The notes below the pieces were generated by a model, which saw only the letters and a list, made by a program, of their open reading frames with translations, had not been told where the DNA came from and made no database searches. From contig NC_057808.1 in the NCBI RefSeq assembly GCF_018294505.1, forward strand, positions 228,901,780 through 228,965,779: a DNA stretch of 64,000 nucleotides, written 5' to 3'. Each line of letters begins with the position of its first letter. The first letter of the stretch is position 1. This stretch comes from Triticum aestivum. Lineage: Eukaryota > Streptophyta > Magnoliopsida > Poales > Poaceae. This document shows, piece after piece, positions 45,197 to 56,394 of this stretch. Both the position numbers and the translations under genes were made by a program.

Positions 45197-46259
45197 CTGC
45201 CTATTAAAAGGAAAATCGGCTATACATGCTAATCCCAGATGTGTTAATGATAACCCCAGATTTTCCGTTCCTAATGAACAGGGGGTTGCGTTTAACCGGA
45301 GGCCTAACAATAACAATATAGTACGATGCACTGCATGTGGCTTCTATGGTCACGTCGAGCGATCCTGTTACAAAAAGAAACGTGAGAAAAAATGGCAATG
45401 GGTCCCTAAATCCACTCTTTCCTTTTCTGCCCCTCACGATTCACCTTCCGCTTCGGTTCCCTAGGCGTCCCGGGCAAGGACTGCCACACCATTAAAACCA
45501 TCGTCTTCCCCACCTCAACCGCCCCAGTCGTCACTTCCACCCACCTCCAAGACCGCTCCCATGGCAAACTACCCCCTCAATCCGGTTACCTTCCTCCCAC
45601 CGGGCTTTGCAATAGAACCGGGGCCTGCAGATCGAGTGGTTCGCAGTGGCATGGTGGTCAATCCAATCCCTCCCCTCAACCATGACTTCTTGGATGTGGT
45701 AGAAGCGAGTTACTACGTTCCTCTACATAGCCGTGCAGCCATCCGCAACACGATCCAAGGTTTGCTTCACGAATCTCAGCTTCACCACTGAGTCTAGTGA
45801 TCATCCGTTTGGCATTGGTCTGTTTGGATTTGTGGATGTGTTCATGAGGGATACTGCTGCCAATACTCCTTTGGAGCTTGAGGACGAGGATTTTCTCATT
45901 ACTTTTGTGCCTCATAGTGCTGCTCTTAACCGTAGTTCGACCACTTATGGTCCTGAACTTTGGTTGATGTACGTCGGGTTCCCGTATGATTACCAAACAG
46001 AGTATTACAGCAACAAATTGCTTGGGGGGTTTGGCTCTCTGGTCTCACGGTATAACCCTAGGCAGGACAGGAGGTACACTTTGATTCGGGCTCGAGTTAT
46101 TCATATGCGCTTGATCCCGAAGAGCTTTGTGGTTTGGCAACTTGGCCGGGGCTCAAGATTGCTGTGCAGGTCACAATCCTGCGTAGCAATGACTTGAACG
46201 GCTTGCTACCAGAAGTTCAGCCTGCTGGAGAAGAACCACCACCACCTGATGGAAACCCG
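45197..46259 (+). pseudogene. LINE L ORF1, second segment
   Basis: Resumes directly after D. It contains a third zinc knuckle, CTACGFYGHVERSC, then a Pro/Ser-rich linker with a stop near 45464, the block MANYPLNPVTFLPPGFAIEP (45561), and after a frameshift near 45780 a conserved-looking segment FGIGLFGFVDVFMRD to YTLIRARVIHMRLIPKS. The last block is the long C-terminal region of plant L1 ORF1-like proteins. It ends at DGNP, cut by F. Confidence 0.82.
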
Positions 46260-47667
46260 TGATAACCCACAAGTATAGGGGATCGCAACAGTTTTCGAGG
46301 GTAGAGTATTCAACCCAAATTTATTGATTCGACACAAGGGGAGCCAAAGAATATTCTCAAGTATTAGCAGTTGAGTTGTCAATTCAACCACACCTGGATA
46401 ACTTAGTATCTGCAGCAAAGTATTTAGTAGCAAAATAATATGGAAATAACAGTAACGGTAACAGTAGCAAAAGTAATATTTTTGGGTTTTGTAGTGATTG
46501 TAACAGTAGCAACGGAAAAGTAAATAAGCGAAGAACAATATGTGAAAAGCTCGTAGGCATTGGATCGGTGATGGAGAATTATGCCGGATGCGGTTCATCA
46601 TGTAACAATCATAACATAGGGTGACACAGAACTAGCTCCAATTCATGAATGTAATGTAGGCATGTATTCCGAATATAGTCATACGTGCTTATGGAAAAGA
46701 ACTTGCATGACATCTTTTGTCCTACCCTCCCGTGGCAGCGGGGTCCTAATGGAAACTAAGGGATATTAAGGCCTCCTTTTAATAGAGTACCGGACCAAAG
46801 CATTAACACATAGTGAATACATGAACTCCTCAAACTATGGTCATCACCGGGAGTGGTCCCGATTATTGTCACTTCGGGGTTGCCGGATCATAACACATAG
46901 TAGGTGACTATAGACTTGCAAGATAGGATCAAGAACTCACATATATTCATGAAAACATAATAGGTTCAGATCTGAAATCATGGCACTCGGGCCCTAGTGA
47001 CAAGCATTAAGCATAGCAAAGTCATAGCAACATCAATCTCAGAACATAGTGGATACTAGGGATCAAACCCTAACAAAACTAACTCGATTACATGATAGAT
47101 CTCATCCAACCCATCACCGTCCAGCAAGCCTACGATGGAATTACTCACGCACGGCGGTGAGCATCATGAAATTGGTGATGGAGGATGGTTGATGATGACG
47201 ACGGCGACGAATCCCCCTCTCCGGAGCCCCGAACGGACTCCAGATCAGCCCTCCCGAGAGGTTTTAGGGCTTGGCGGCGGCTCCGTATCGTAAAACGCGA
47301 TGAATCCTTCTCTCTGATTTTTTTCTCCCCGAAAGTGAATATATGGAGTTGGAGTTGAGGTCGGTGGAGCGTCAGGGGGCCCACGAGGCAGGGGGCGCGC
47401 CCAGGGGGCAGGCCGCCCCCACCCTCGTGGACAGGGTGTGGGCCCCCTGACGTGGATTCTTCTTCCAGTATTTTTAATATTTTCCAAAAATATGTTCCGT
47501 GGAGTTTCAGGTCATTCCGAGAACTTTTGTTTCTGCACATAAATAACACCATGGAAAGTCTGCTGAAAACAGCGTCAGTCCGGGTTAGTTCCATTCAAAT
47601 CATGCAAGTTAGAGTCCAAAACAAGGGCAAAAGTGTTTGGAAAAGTAGATACGACGGAGACGTATCA
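46260..47667 (-). repeat. 3' LTR of element F
   Basis: 1408 bp. Contains a GC-rich inverted repeat at about 47370-47455 with arms CCCACGAGG / CCTCGTGG. Differs from the partner by an extra 16 bp inside that repeat. Confidence 0.95.
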
Positions 47668-47687
47668 ACTCCCCCAAGCTTAAACCT
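47668..47687 (-). other. Polypurine tract of element F
   Basis: The minus strand reads AGGTTTAAGCTTGGGGGAGT directly before the LTR start TGATACG. Confidence 0.87.
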
Positions 47688-49810
47688 TTGCTTGTCCTCA
47701 AGCAATTCAGTTGATAAACTGAAAGTGATAAAGAAAAACTTCTACAAACTCTGTTTGCTCTTGTTGTTGTAAATATCTAAAGCCAGCAAAGATTATGACT
47801 AACCACATTCACAATAACTCTTAGGTCTCATGTCTACTCATGTCAATGGCATAATCAACTAGCGAGCAATAATAATAAATCTCGGATGACATCACTTTCT
47901 CAAAACAATCATAAGATGATATAACAAGATAGTATCTCACTAGCCCTTTCTGAGACCGCAAAACATAAATGGAGAGCACCTTTAAAGATCAAGGACTGAC
48001 TAAACATTGTAATTCATGGTAAAAGAGATCCACTCATAGTCATACCCAATATAGATTAATAGTAATGGATGCAAATGACAGGAGTGCTCTCCAGCTGGTG
48101 CTTTTTAATAAGAGGGTGATGACTCAACATGAAAGTAAATAGATAGGCCCTTCCCAGAGGGAAGCAGGGATTTGTAGAGGTGCCAGAGCTCGGTTTTAAA
48201 GCAGAGATAAATAATATTTTGAGCGGCATACTTTCATTGTCAACATAACAACCAAGAGATGGCGATATCTTCCATGCTACACACACTATACGCGGTTCCC
48301 AAACAGAATGGTAAAGTTTATACTCCCCCTCCACCAACAAGCATCAATCCATGGCTTGCTCGAAACAACGAGTGCCGTCCAACTAGCAACAGCCCTGGGG
48401 AGTTTTGTTTGCAATTATTTTGATTTAGTTTGCATAAAGCATGGGACTGGGCATCCCGGTGACCAGCCATTTTCTCGTGAGTGAGGAGCGGAGTCCACTC
48501 CTCTTGAGAATAACCCGCCTAGCAATGGAAGATACGGACATCCCTAGTTGATACATGAGCTATTCGAGCATACAAAACAGAATTTCATTTGAAGGTTTAG
48601 AGTTTGGCACATACAAATTTACTTGGAACGGCAGGTAGATACCGCATATAGGAAGGTATAGTGGACTCATATGGAATAACTTTGGGGTTTAAGGGATTGG
48701 ATGCACAAGCATTATTCCCGCTTAGTACAAGTGAAGGCTAGCAAAAGACTGGGAAGCGACCAACTAGAGAGCGACAACAGTCATGAACATGCATTAAAAT
48801 TAATAAACATTGAGTGCAAGCATGAGTAGGATATAATCCACCATGAACATAAATATCGTGAAGGCTATGTTGATTTGTTTCAACTACATGTGTGAACATG
48901 TGCCAAGTCGAGTCACTTAAATCATTCAAAGGAGGATACCACCCCACTATACCACATCACAACCATTTTAATAGCATGTTGGCACGCAAGGTAAACCATT
49001 ATAACTCATAGCTAATCAAGCATGGCACAAGCAACTATAATCTCTAATTGTCATTGCAAACATGTTTATTCATGATAGGCTGAATCATGAACGATGAACT
49101 AATCATATTTACAAAAACAAGAGAGGTCGAGTTCATACCTGCTTTTCTCATCTCAGTCAATCCATCATATATTGTCATAATTGCCTTTCACTTGCACGAC
49201 CGAACGATGTGAAAATAATAAGAGTGCATGTGCATTGGACTAAGCTGGAATCTGCGAGCATTCAATAAACAGGAAAAGACAAGGCAATATGGGCTCTTCG
49301 TTAAATCAACAATAATGCATATAAGAGCCACTTCAACAATTTAATCATGGTCTTCTCCTATCGACCCCCAAAGAAAAGAAAAGAAATAAAACTATTTACA
49401 TGGGAAAGCTCCCAGCAAGCAAAAGAAGAACGGGAAATCTTTTTGGGTTTTCTTTTTAATTATTACTACAGCAAGAAAAGTAAACTAACTAAAAGCTACT
49501 CTAATTTTTTTTATTTTTCTTAAGGTTTAACAAACACACAAGAAGAAAGCAAGAAGAAGAAAATAAACTAGCATGGATATTATAGTGAAAAAGTATGAGC
49601 ACCGACAACTAGCAATGAGTGTGTGTGAACATAAATGTAATGTCGGTGGGAAATCCGTACTCCCCCATGCTTAGGCTTTTGGCCTAAGTAGGTTTATTGC
49701 CACGGATGGCCTGGCGGATATCCATAGTTGTAGCTGGGGTCGTACTGCGATGAAGAAGGCTCTAATTGCCACTGGTTGGCAATCGTCTCTAGATCCCACT
49801 GGTAATTAGA
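47688..49810 (-). other. 3' non-coding region of element F
   Basis: 2.1 kb with no credible frame. It aligns by eye with 1049-3149 of A throughout. Confidence 0.75.
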
Positions 49811-50785
49811 CTATCGTGGAGGTTCAAATTGTGGTTCCGGCTCCGTGGCTGGTGTAGGGTTCCGGTAGGCGTGAATGGCTGCCAGCGGAACGAGATACGG
49901 ACCTGCAGATAAATTAAACAAGGAGGGAGCAGGCAAGGTAATAGTCTCAGGGTGATGTTTATCAAAGAACAATTTGTATTTAAGCGCCCCTTCCCTATTC
50001 TTAACAATAAAGTCATGCGCTACCATACTCTTATAATCTAAATAAGCAGTGGGCAGCAATTTTTCTTCTTTTTCATAGTGCCTAATAGGTATGTTATAAT
50101 GTGCAGCAAGGCGTGAAGCGTAAATACCTCCAAAGATGGGGCCCTTTGTACGGTTCAAACTTAACCGTTTAGCAATAATACCGCCCATACTAACAGTGTT
50201 ATCGCAGAATAAACCATGGAACAAAATGATAATATCAGGAACACTAAGGTTTCCACAGTTTCCGCGACCAATTAAGCAACGACTAGCAAATATGGCAAAG
50301 TAGCGTAAAACAGGAAAATGTATGCTAGTGATTCTTGCATCGGAAACCTTCCTAGTTTCCCCTACAGTAATAGTGTCAATAAACCCGTCCACATCTTTAC
50401 GATGTGGTTCCTCTAAACTACCCTCGAAAGGTATTTTGCAAACCTTGCAAAATTCATCTAGTGGCATCTTCTTAACCACATCATATAAATGAAACTCTAC
50501 TGAAGGAGGTGATTCCTTAGGATAATAGTAGAAGTTTTGCACAAAAGTATTGGTGAGTAAGAGATACTGTTCGCGTTGGTCGCGGAGGAAGTCGGTGAGG
50601 CCTGCATTCTCAGCCAATTCATAAAAATCATCATAAATCCCGGCTGCTCTCAAGAAATCATCGGAAGGCCATTCACACGGCCGAACCTCCGCGGTGCGAG
50701 GCAAATTATATTTGGGCCTCTCTGCTTCTTCACTTTGCTTTTCCTTCGAGCTTCGGCTCGATGAGCCCCTCAAAAATCTCTTCAT
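49811..50785 (-). CDS. 3' ORF (env-position, Athila type) of element F, intact
   Basis: 324 codons, ATG at 50785. The start is basic and Ser-rich (MKRFLRGSSSRSSKEKQ). The middle shows SSxNTFVQNFYYYP-like and VGETRKVSDARITSIHFPVL blocks, conserved in the broken copy of A. The tail is Pro/Glu-rich (TPATEPEPQFEPPR). I see no signal peptide or clear membrane span, so the env label is positional only. It may correspond to the plant ATHILA ORF family. An acceptor-like TTTTTCAG precedes the ATG at about 50795-50810, so it may be made from a spliced RNA. It is the only fully open long frame in F apart from the protease frame. Confidence 0.8.
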   Translation of the reverse strand: MKRFLRGSSSRSSKEKQSEEAERPKYNLPRTAEVRPCEWPSDDFLRAAGIYDDFYELAENAGLTDFLRDQREQYLLLTNTFVQNFYYYPKESPPSVEFHLYDVVKKMPLDEFCKVCKIPFEGSLEEPHRKDVDGFIDTITVGETRKVSDARITSIHFPVLRYFAIFASRCLIGRGNCGNLSVPDIIILFHGLFCDNTVSMGGIIAKRLSLNRTKGPIFGGIYASRLAAHYNIPIRHYEKEEKLLPTAYLDYKSMVAHDFIVKNREGALKYKLFFDKHHPETITLPAPSLFNLSAGPYLVPLAAIHAYRNPTPATEPEPQFEPPR

Positions 50786-50989
50786 TATTTTCTGAAAAAT
50801 TCTGAAATTTTTAGTAACTTCAAATAAAAGTGAACCAAGCTCAACAAAATTGATAGCAACTACTCCTACAAGTGCCTAGAGACTATATCATGCATTAGAA
50901 CTACTTGGAACCATATAAATTTGACATGCAAGCTCACGAACATGGTCACCTAGGCAGCACAAATTTGCAATGAATAAAGCACTAGAACA

Positions 50990-51310
50990 AAAACTAATTG
51001 GACCAATGGAGGAGTCACATACCAAGGAACAATCCCCCAAGCAGTTTTGTGAGAGGTGCTTTGAGCAAGGAGATCGAAAATCGCAGCAAAATGAGCTAGA
51101 ACTCGTGCTTGAGCTGGATGGTGATTTTTTTGGGAGGAAGAAGAAGTGTGTGGGTGCAGGAATAAGTGGAGGGGAGCCACCATGGGCCCACGAGGCAGGG
51201 GGGCGCGCCCTGGACCCTCGTGGCCAGGTGCTTGCTCCCCCTGCTGTGTTCTCAGTGCCAGATATTCTCAAATATTCCAGAAAAAATCATATTAAATTGC
51301 AGGGCATTTG
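50990..51310 (-). promoter_or_regulatory. U3-like segment with GC-rich inverted repeat upstream of the 3' ORF in F
   Basis: At 51187-51223 the plus strand has CCCACGAGG...GCGCGCCC...CCTCGTGG, almost the same as the LTR repeat at 55563-55598. Flanks also resemble the LTR (a GAGAACTTTT-like block on one side, a TCCAGAAAAA-like block between). It sits directly upstream of the 3' ORF on the minus strand. A promoter role is inferred, not shown. Confidence 0.5.
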
Positions 51311-51549
51311 GAGAACTTTTATTTTCGGGGTATTTTTATATTGCACGGATAATTCAGAAAACAGACAGGAAAATACTATTTTTACTTTATTTCAACTAAA
51401 TAACAGAAAGTAAAAGGAGGGTACAGAAGGTTGTGCTTCTAGTTTCATCCATCTCATGCTCATCAAAAGGAATCCACTAACAAGGTTGATCAAGTCTTGT
51501 TAACAAACTCATTCCGAATAACATGGAACCGGAGAAATTTCGAATAACA

Positions 51550-52896
51550 CTATGTTACCTCAACGGGGATATGCACATCCCCAATAATAAGAATATCATA
51601 TTTCTTCTTGACAGTAGGAAGAGGAAATTCAAAACCTCCAAAAATAATCGATGGAATTTTTCCAATAGAATTGATACTGTGGACTTGAGGTTGTTTCCTC
51701 GGAAAGTGTACCGTATGCTCATTACCATTAACATGAAAAGTGACATTGCCTTTGTTGCAATCAATAACAGCCCCTGCAGTATTCAAAAAGGGTCTTCCAA
51801 GAATAATAGACATACTATCGTCCTCGGGAATATCAAGAATAACAAAGTCCGTTAAAATAGTAACGTTTGCAACCACAACAGGCACATCCTCACAAATACC
51901 GACAGGTATAGCAGTTGATTTATCAGCCATTTGCAAAGATATTTCAGTAGGTGTCAACTTATTCAAATCAAGTCTACGATATAAAGAGAGAGGCATAACA
52001 CTAACACCGGCTCCAAGATCACATAAAGCAGTTTTAACATAGTTTCTTTTAATGGAGCATGGTATAGTTGGTACTCCTGGATCTCCAAGTTTCTTTGGTA
52101 TTCCACCCTTAAAAGTATAATTAGCAAGCATGGTGGAAATTTCAGCTTCCGGTATCTTTCTTTTATTAGTAACAATTTCTTTCATATACTTAGCATAAGG
52201 ATTCATTTTGAGCATATCAGTTAATCGCATACGCAAAAAGATAGGTCTAATCATTTCAGCAAAGCGCTCAAAATCCTCATCATCCTTTTTCTTGGATGGT
52301 TTGGGAGGAAAAGGCATGGGTTTCTGAACCCATGGTTCTCTTTCTTTACCGTGTTTCCTAGCAACAAAGTCTCTCTTATCATAACGTTGATTCTTTGATT
52401 GTGGGTTATCAATATCAACAGCAGGTTCAATTTCTACATCATTATCATTACTAGGTTGAGCATTATCATGAACATTATCATTAACATTTTCACTTGGTTG
52501 ATGTTCATTACCAGATTGTGTTTCAGCATCAGAAATAGAAATATCATTTGGATTCTCAGGTGGTTTAGCAATGGGTTCACTAGAAGCATGCAAAGTCCTA
52601 TCATTTTTCTTTTTCTTCTTTTTAGAAGGACTAGGTGCATCTATATTATTTCTCTGAGAATCTTGTTCAATTCTCTTAGGGTGGCCTTCAGGATACAAAG
52701 GTTCCTGAGTCATTTTACCAGTTCTAGTAGCCACTCTAACAGCATAACCATTATTCTTACTATTTAATTCATTGAGCAAATCATTTTGAGCTTTAAGTAC
52801 TTGTTCTACTTGAGTGGTAACCATAGAAGCATGTTTACTAATGAGTTTAAGTTCACCTTTAACATTAGACATATAATCACCCAAGTGTTCAAGCAT
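51550..52896 (-). pseudogene. pol: gag C-terminus and protease of element F
   Basis: 448 codons open, in the frame of the gag core (53628-52906), separated from it by one TAA at 52906-52908. Begins with a helical stretch MLEHLGDYMSNVKGELKLIS, then a Lys-rich linker, a disordered acidic region, and the protease: CDLGAGVSVMPLSLY active site (D-L-G-A) and IILGRPFLNTAGAVIDCNKG. The absence of reverse transcriptase after it is clean: the next coding block is the 3' ORF 765 bp further on. Confidence 0.87.
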
Positions 52897-52905
52897 ATCG
52901 GAATT

Positions 52906-54369
52906 TTATTTCAATTGTCTACCAAAATAAGCTTTGAAGTTTTCTTGTTTGACAATAAAATTTTCAAACTCATCTAAGCATTGTCTAGCAGACTTATAGT
53001 GAGGAATATCACCTTCATCAAATCTATAGAGAGAATTTACCTTTACTACCTGTGTCGGGTTATCAAGACCATGTGTTTCTTCAATAGGTAGTGAATTAGG
53101 ATCATATATTTCTTCAACAGGCGGTAAATTAAGACCATGTATTTCTTCAATAGGAGGTAAATTCTTAACATCTTCAGCTTTATATACTTTTTCTTTCATA
53201 GATTTCTTTGCCTCTTGCATATCTTCAGGACTGAGAAATAGAACACCTCTCTTCTTCGGAGTTGGTTTAGGAATAGGCTCAGCAGTTGACTCAGGAAGTG
53301 TCCAATTATTTTCATTTGTCAACATATTATTCAATAGAATTTCAGCTTCATCCGGTGTTCTTTCCCTGAAAACAGAACCAGCACAACTATCCAGGTAATC
53401 TCTGGAAGCATCGGTTAGTCCATTATAAAAGATATCAAGTATTTCATTTTTCTTAAGAGGATGATCAGGCAAAGCATTAAGTAATTGGAGAAGCCTCCCC
53501 CAAGCTTGTGGGAGACTCTCTTCTTCAATTTGCACAAAATTATATATATCCCTTAAAGCAGCTTGTTTCTTATGAGCAGGGAAATATTTAGCAGAGAAGT
53601 AATAAATCATATCCTGGGGACTACGCACACAACCAGGATCAAGAGAATTAAACCATATCTTAGCATCACCCTTTAATGAGAACGGAAATATTTTAAGGAT
53701 ATAAAGGTAGCGAGTTTCTCATCATTAGTGAACAGGGTGGCTATATCATTTAATTTAGTAAGATGTGCCACAACAGTTTCAGATTCATAGCCATAAAAAG
53801 GATCAGATTCAACCAAAGTAATTATATCAGGATCAACAGAGAATTCATAATCCTTATCAGTAACACAGATAGGTGAAGTAGCAAAAGCAGGGTCAGGTTT
53901 CATTCTAGCATTAAGAGATTGCTGCTTCCATTTAGCTAATAACTCTTAGATCATATCTATCATTGCAAGCTAAAATAGCTCTAGCAGATTCTTCATCCAG
54001 AACATAACCCTCAGGAACAACAGGCAATTCATATTTATTAGGGGGAGAGTCTTCATCATCACTATCATCAATATTATCAGTTTCAATAATTTCATTCTCT
54101 CTAGCCCTAGCAAGTTGTTCATCAAGAAATTCACCAAGTGGCACAGTAGTATCAAGCATAGAAGTAGTTTCATCATAAGTATCATGCATAGCAGAAGTGG
54201 CATCATCAATAACATGCGACATATCAGAATGAATAGCAGAAGCAAGTTTAGGTGTCGCAAGCTTACTCAAAACAGAAGGTGAATCAAGTGCAGAGCTAGA
54301 TGGCAGTTCCTTACCTCCCCTCGTAGTTGAGGGATAAATTTTTGTTTTTGCGTCTTTCAAGTTCTTCAT
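52906..54369 (-). pseudogene. gag: gag of element F
   Basis: ATG at 54369 (MKNLKDAKTKIYPSTTRGG). Frameshifts near 53935 and 53695 and the TAA at 52906-52908 interrupt it. Gag core at 53628-53330: SLPQAWGRLLQLLNALPDHP, EILDIFYNGLTDASRDYL. Despite the young LTRs, gag already carries three lesions, which suggests the lesions were inherited from a copied non-coding source rather than gained after insertion. Confidence 0.85.
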
Positions 54370-54417
54370 AGTGACCAGCAGATATAAATCCCAAGTGACT
54401 CAAAGAATAGAGCTATG

Positions 54418-54436
54418 CTCCCCGGCAACGGCGCCA
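54418..54436 (-). other. Primer-binding site of element F (tRNA-Asp type)
   Basis: The minus strand reads TGGCGCCGTTGCCGGGGAG, 11 bases from the LTR, as in A. Confidence 0.9.
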
Positions 54437-54447
54437 GAAAATAGTCT

Positions 54448-55834
54448 TGATAACCCACAAGTATAGGGGATCGCAACAGTTTTCGAGGGTAGAGTATTCA
54501 ACCTAAATTTATTGATTCGACACAAGGGGAGCCAAAGAATATTCTCAAGTATTAGCAGTTGAGTTGTCAATTCAACCACACCTGGATAACTTAGTATCTG
54601 CAGCAAAGTATTTAGTAGCAAAGTAATATGGAAGTAACGGTAACGGTAGCAAAAGTAATATTTTTGGGTTTTGTAGTGATTGTAACAGTAGCAACGGAAA
54701 AGTAAATAAGCGAAGAACAATATGTGAAAAGCTCGTAGGCATTGGATCGGTGATGGAGAATTATGCCGGATGCGGTTCATCATGTAACAATCATAACATA
54801 GGGTGACACAGAACTAGCTCCAATTCATCAATGTAATGTAGGCATGTATTCCGAATATAGTCATACGTGCTTATGGAAAAGAACTTGCATGACATCTTTT
54901 GTCCTACCCTCCCGTGGCAGCGGGGTCCTAATGGAAACTAAGGGATATTAAGGCCTCCTTTTAATAGAGTACCGGACCAAAGCATTAACACATAGTGAAT
55001 ACATGAACTCCTCAAACTATGGTCATCACCGGGAGTGGTCCCGATTATTGTCACTTCGGGGTTGCCGGATCATAACACATAGTAGGTGACTATAGACTTG
55101 CAAGATAGGATCAAGAACTCACATATATTCATGAAAACATAATAGGTTCAGATCTGAAATCATGGCACTCGGGCCCTAGTGACAAGCATTAAGCATAGCA
55201 AAGTCATAGCAACATCAATCTCAGAACATAGTGGATACTAGGGATCAAACCCTAACAAAACTAACTCGATTACATGATAGATCTCATCCAACCCATCACC
55301 GTCCAGCAAGCCTACGATGGAATTACTCACGCACGGCGGTGAGCATCATGAAATTGGTGATGGAGGATGGTTGATGATGACGACGGCGACGAATCCCCCT
55401 CTCCGGAGCCCCGAACGGACTCCAGATCAGCCCTCCCGAGAGGTTTTAGGGCTTGGCGGCGGCTCCGTATCGTAAAACGCGATGAATCCTTCTCTCTGAT
55501 TTTTTTCTCTCCCCGAAAGTGAATATATGGAGTTGGAGTTGAGGTCGGTGGAGCGTCAGGGGGCCCACGAGGCAGGGGGCGCGCCCCCACCCTCGTGGAC
55601 AGGGTGTGGGCCCTTGACGTGGATTCTTCTTCCAGTATTTTTAATATTTTCCAAAAATATGTTCCATGGAGTTTCAGGTCATTCCTAGAACTTTTGTTTC
55701 TGCACATAAATAACACCATGGAAAGTCTTCTAAAAACAGAGTCAGTCCGGGTTAGTTCCATTCAAATTATGCAAGTTAGAGTCCAAAACAAGGGCAAAAG
55801 TGTTTGGAAAAGTAGATACTACGGAGACGTATCA
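54448..55834 (-). repeat. 5' LTR of element F
   Basis: 1387 bp. TATATT near 55525 on the minus strand is a candidate TATA region. GC-rich inverted repeat at about 55556-55612. Confidence 0.95.
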
Positions 55835-55875
55835 ACCCGCACCCGCAGTTTGGCCTAGATCTTACCACTGAGCAG
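55835..55875 (+). pseudogene. LINE L ORF1, third segment (41 bp between F and E)
   Basis: Encodes HPQFGLDLTTEQ after removal of the ACCCG duplicate, linking DGNP at 46259 with LYQ at 61026. Bounded left by F and right by E. Confidence 0.85.
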
Positions 55876-56346
55876 TGAGGGAGTTCTGGATTAAGGGGTC
55901 CTCGGACAGCCGGACTATGTACTTTGGCCGGACTGTTGAACTATGAAGATACAATATTGAACACTTCGTCCCGTGTCCGGGTGGGACTCTCCTTTGCGTG
56001 GAAGGCAAGCTTGGCAATTCAGATATGTAGATCTCCTCCCTTGTAACCGACTCTGTGTAACCCTAGCCCCCTCCGGTGTCTATTTTAACCGGAGGGTTTA
56101 GTCCGTAGGACAAGAACAATCATAATCATAGGCTAGCTTCTAGGGTTTAGCCTATACGATCTCGTGGTAGATCAACTCTTGTAATACTCATATCATCAAA
56201 ATCAATCAAGCAGGAAGTAGGGTATTACCTCCATCGAGAGGGCCCGAACCTGGGTAAACATTGTGTCCCCCACCTCCTGTTACCATCCGCCTTAGACCCA
56301 CAGTTCGGGACCCCCTACCCGAGATCCGCCGGTTTTGACACCGACA
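55876..56346 (+). repeat. 5' LTR of element E
   Basis: 471 bp, TGAGGGAG...CACCGACA. The TATA position reads CTATTTTAACC (56080-56090) instead of CTATATAAACC in the 3' LTR. Confidence 0.95.
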
Positions 56347-56365
56347 TTGGTGCTTTCATTGAGAG
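56347..56365 (+). other. Primer-binding site of element E
   Basis: TTGGTGCTTTCATTGAGAG directly after the LTR, identical to that of D. Confidence 0.72.
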
Positions 56366-56394
56366 TTCCACTGTGCCGTCGCAATAAAGGCTTG

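Larger units (their letters stand above)
46260..55834 (-). mobile_element. Element F: Athila-type (Sabrina/WHAM-like) non-autonomous gypsy element, complete and young
   Basis: 9575 bp with LTRs 46260-47667 and 54448-55834 and perfect target duplication ACCCG (46255-46259 and 55835-55839). On the minus strand: tRNA-Asp-type primer site, gag, protease, 3' ORF, 2.1-kb non-coding region, polypurine tract. Reverse transcriptase, RNase H and integrase are absent, as in A. About 15 substitutions and three indels separate the LTRs (about 1%). It is the most recent datable insertion here. Confidence 0.95.
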
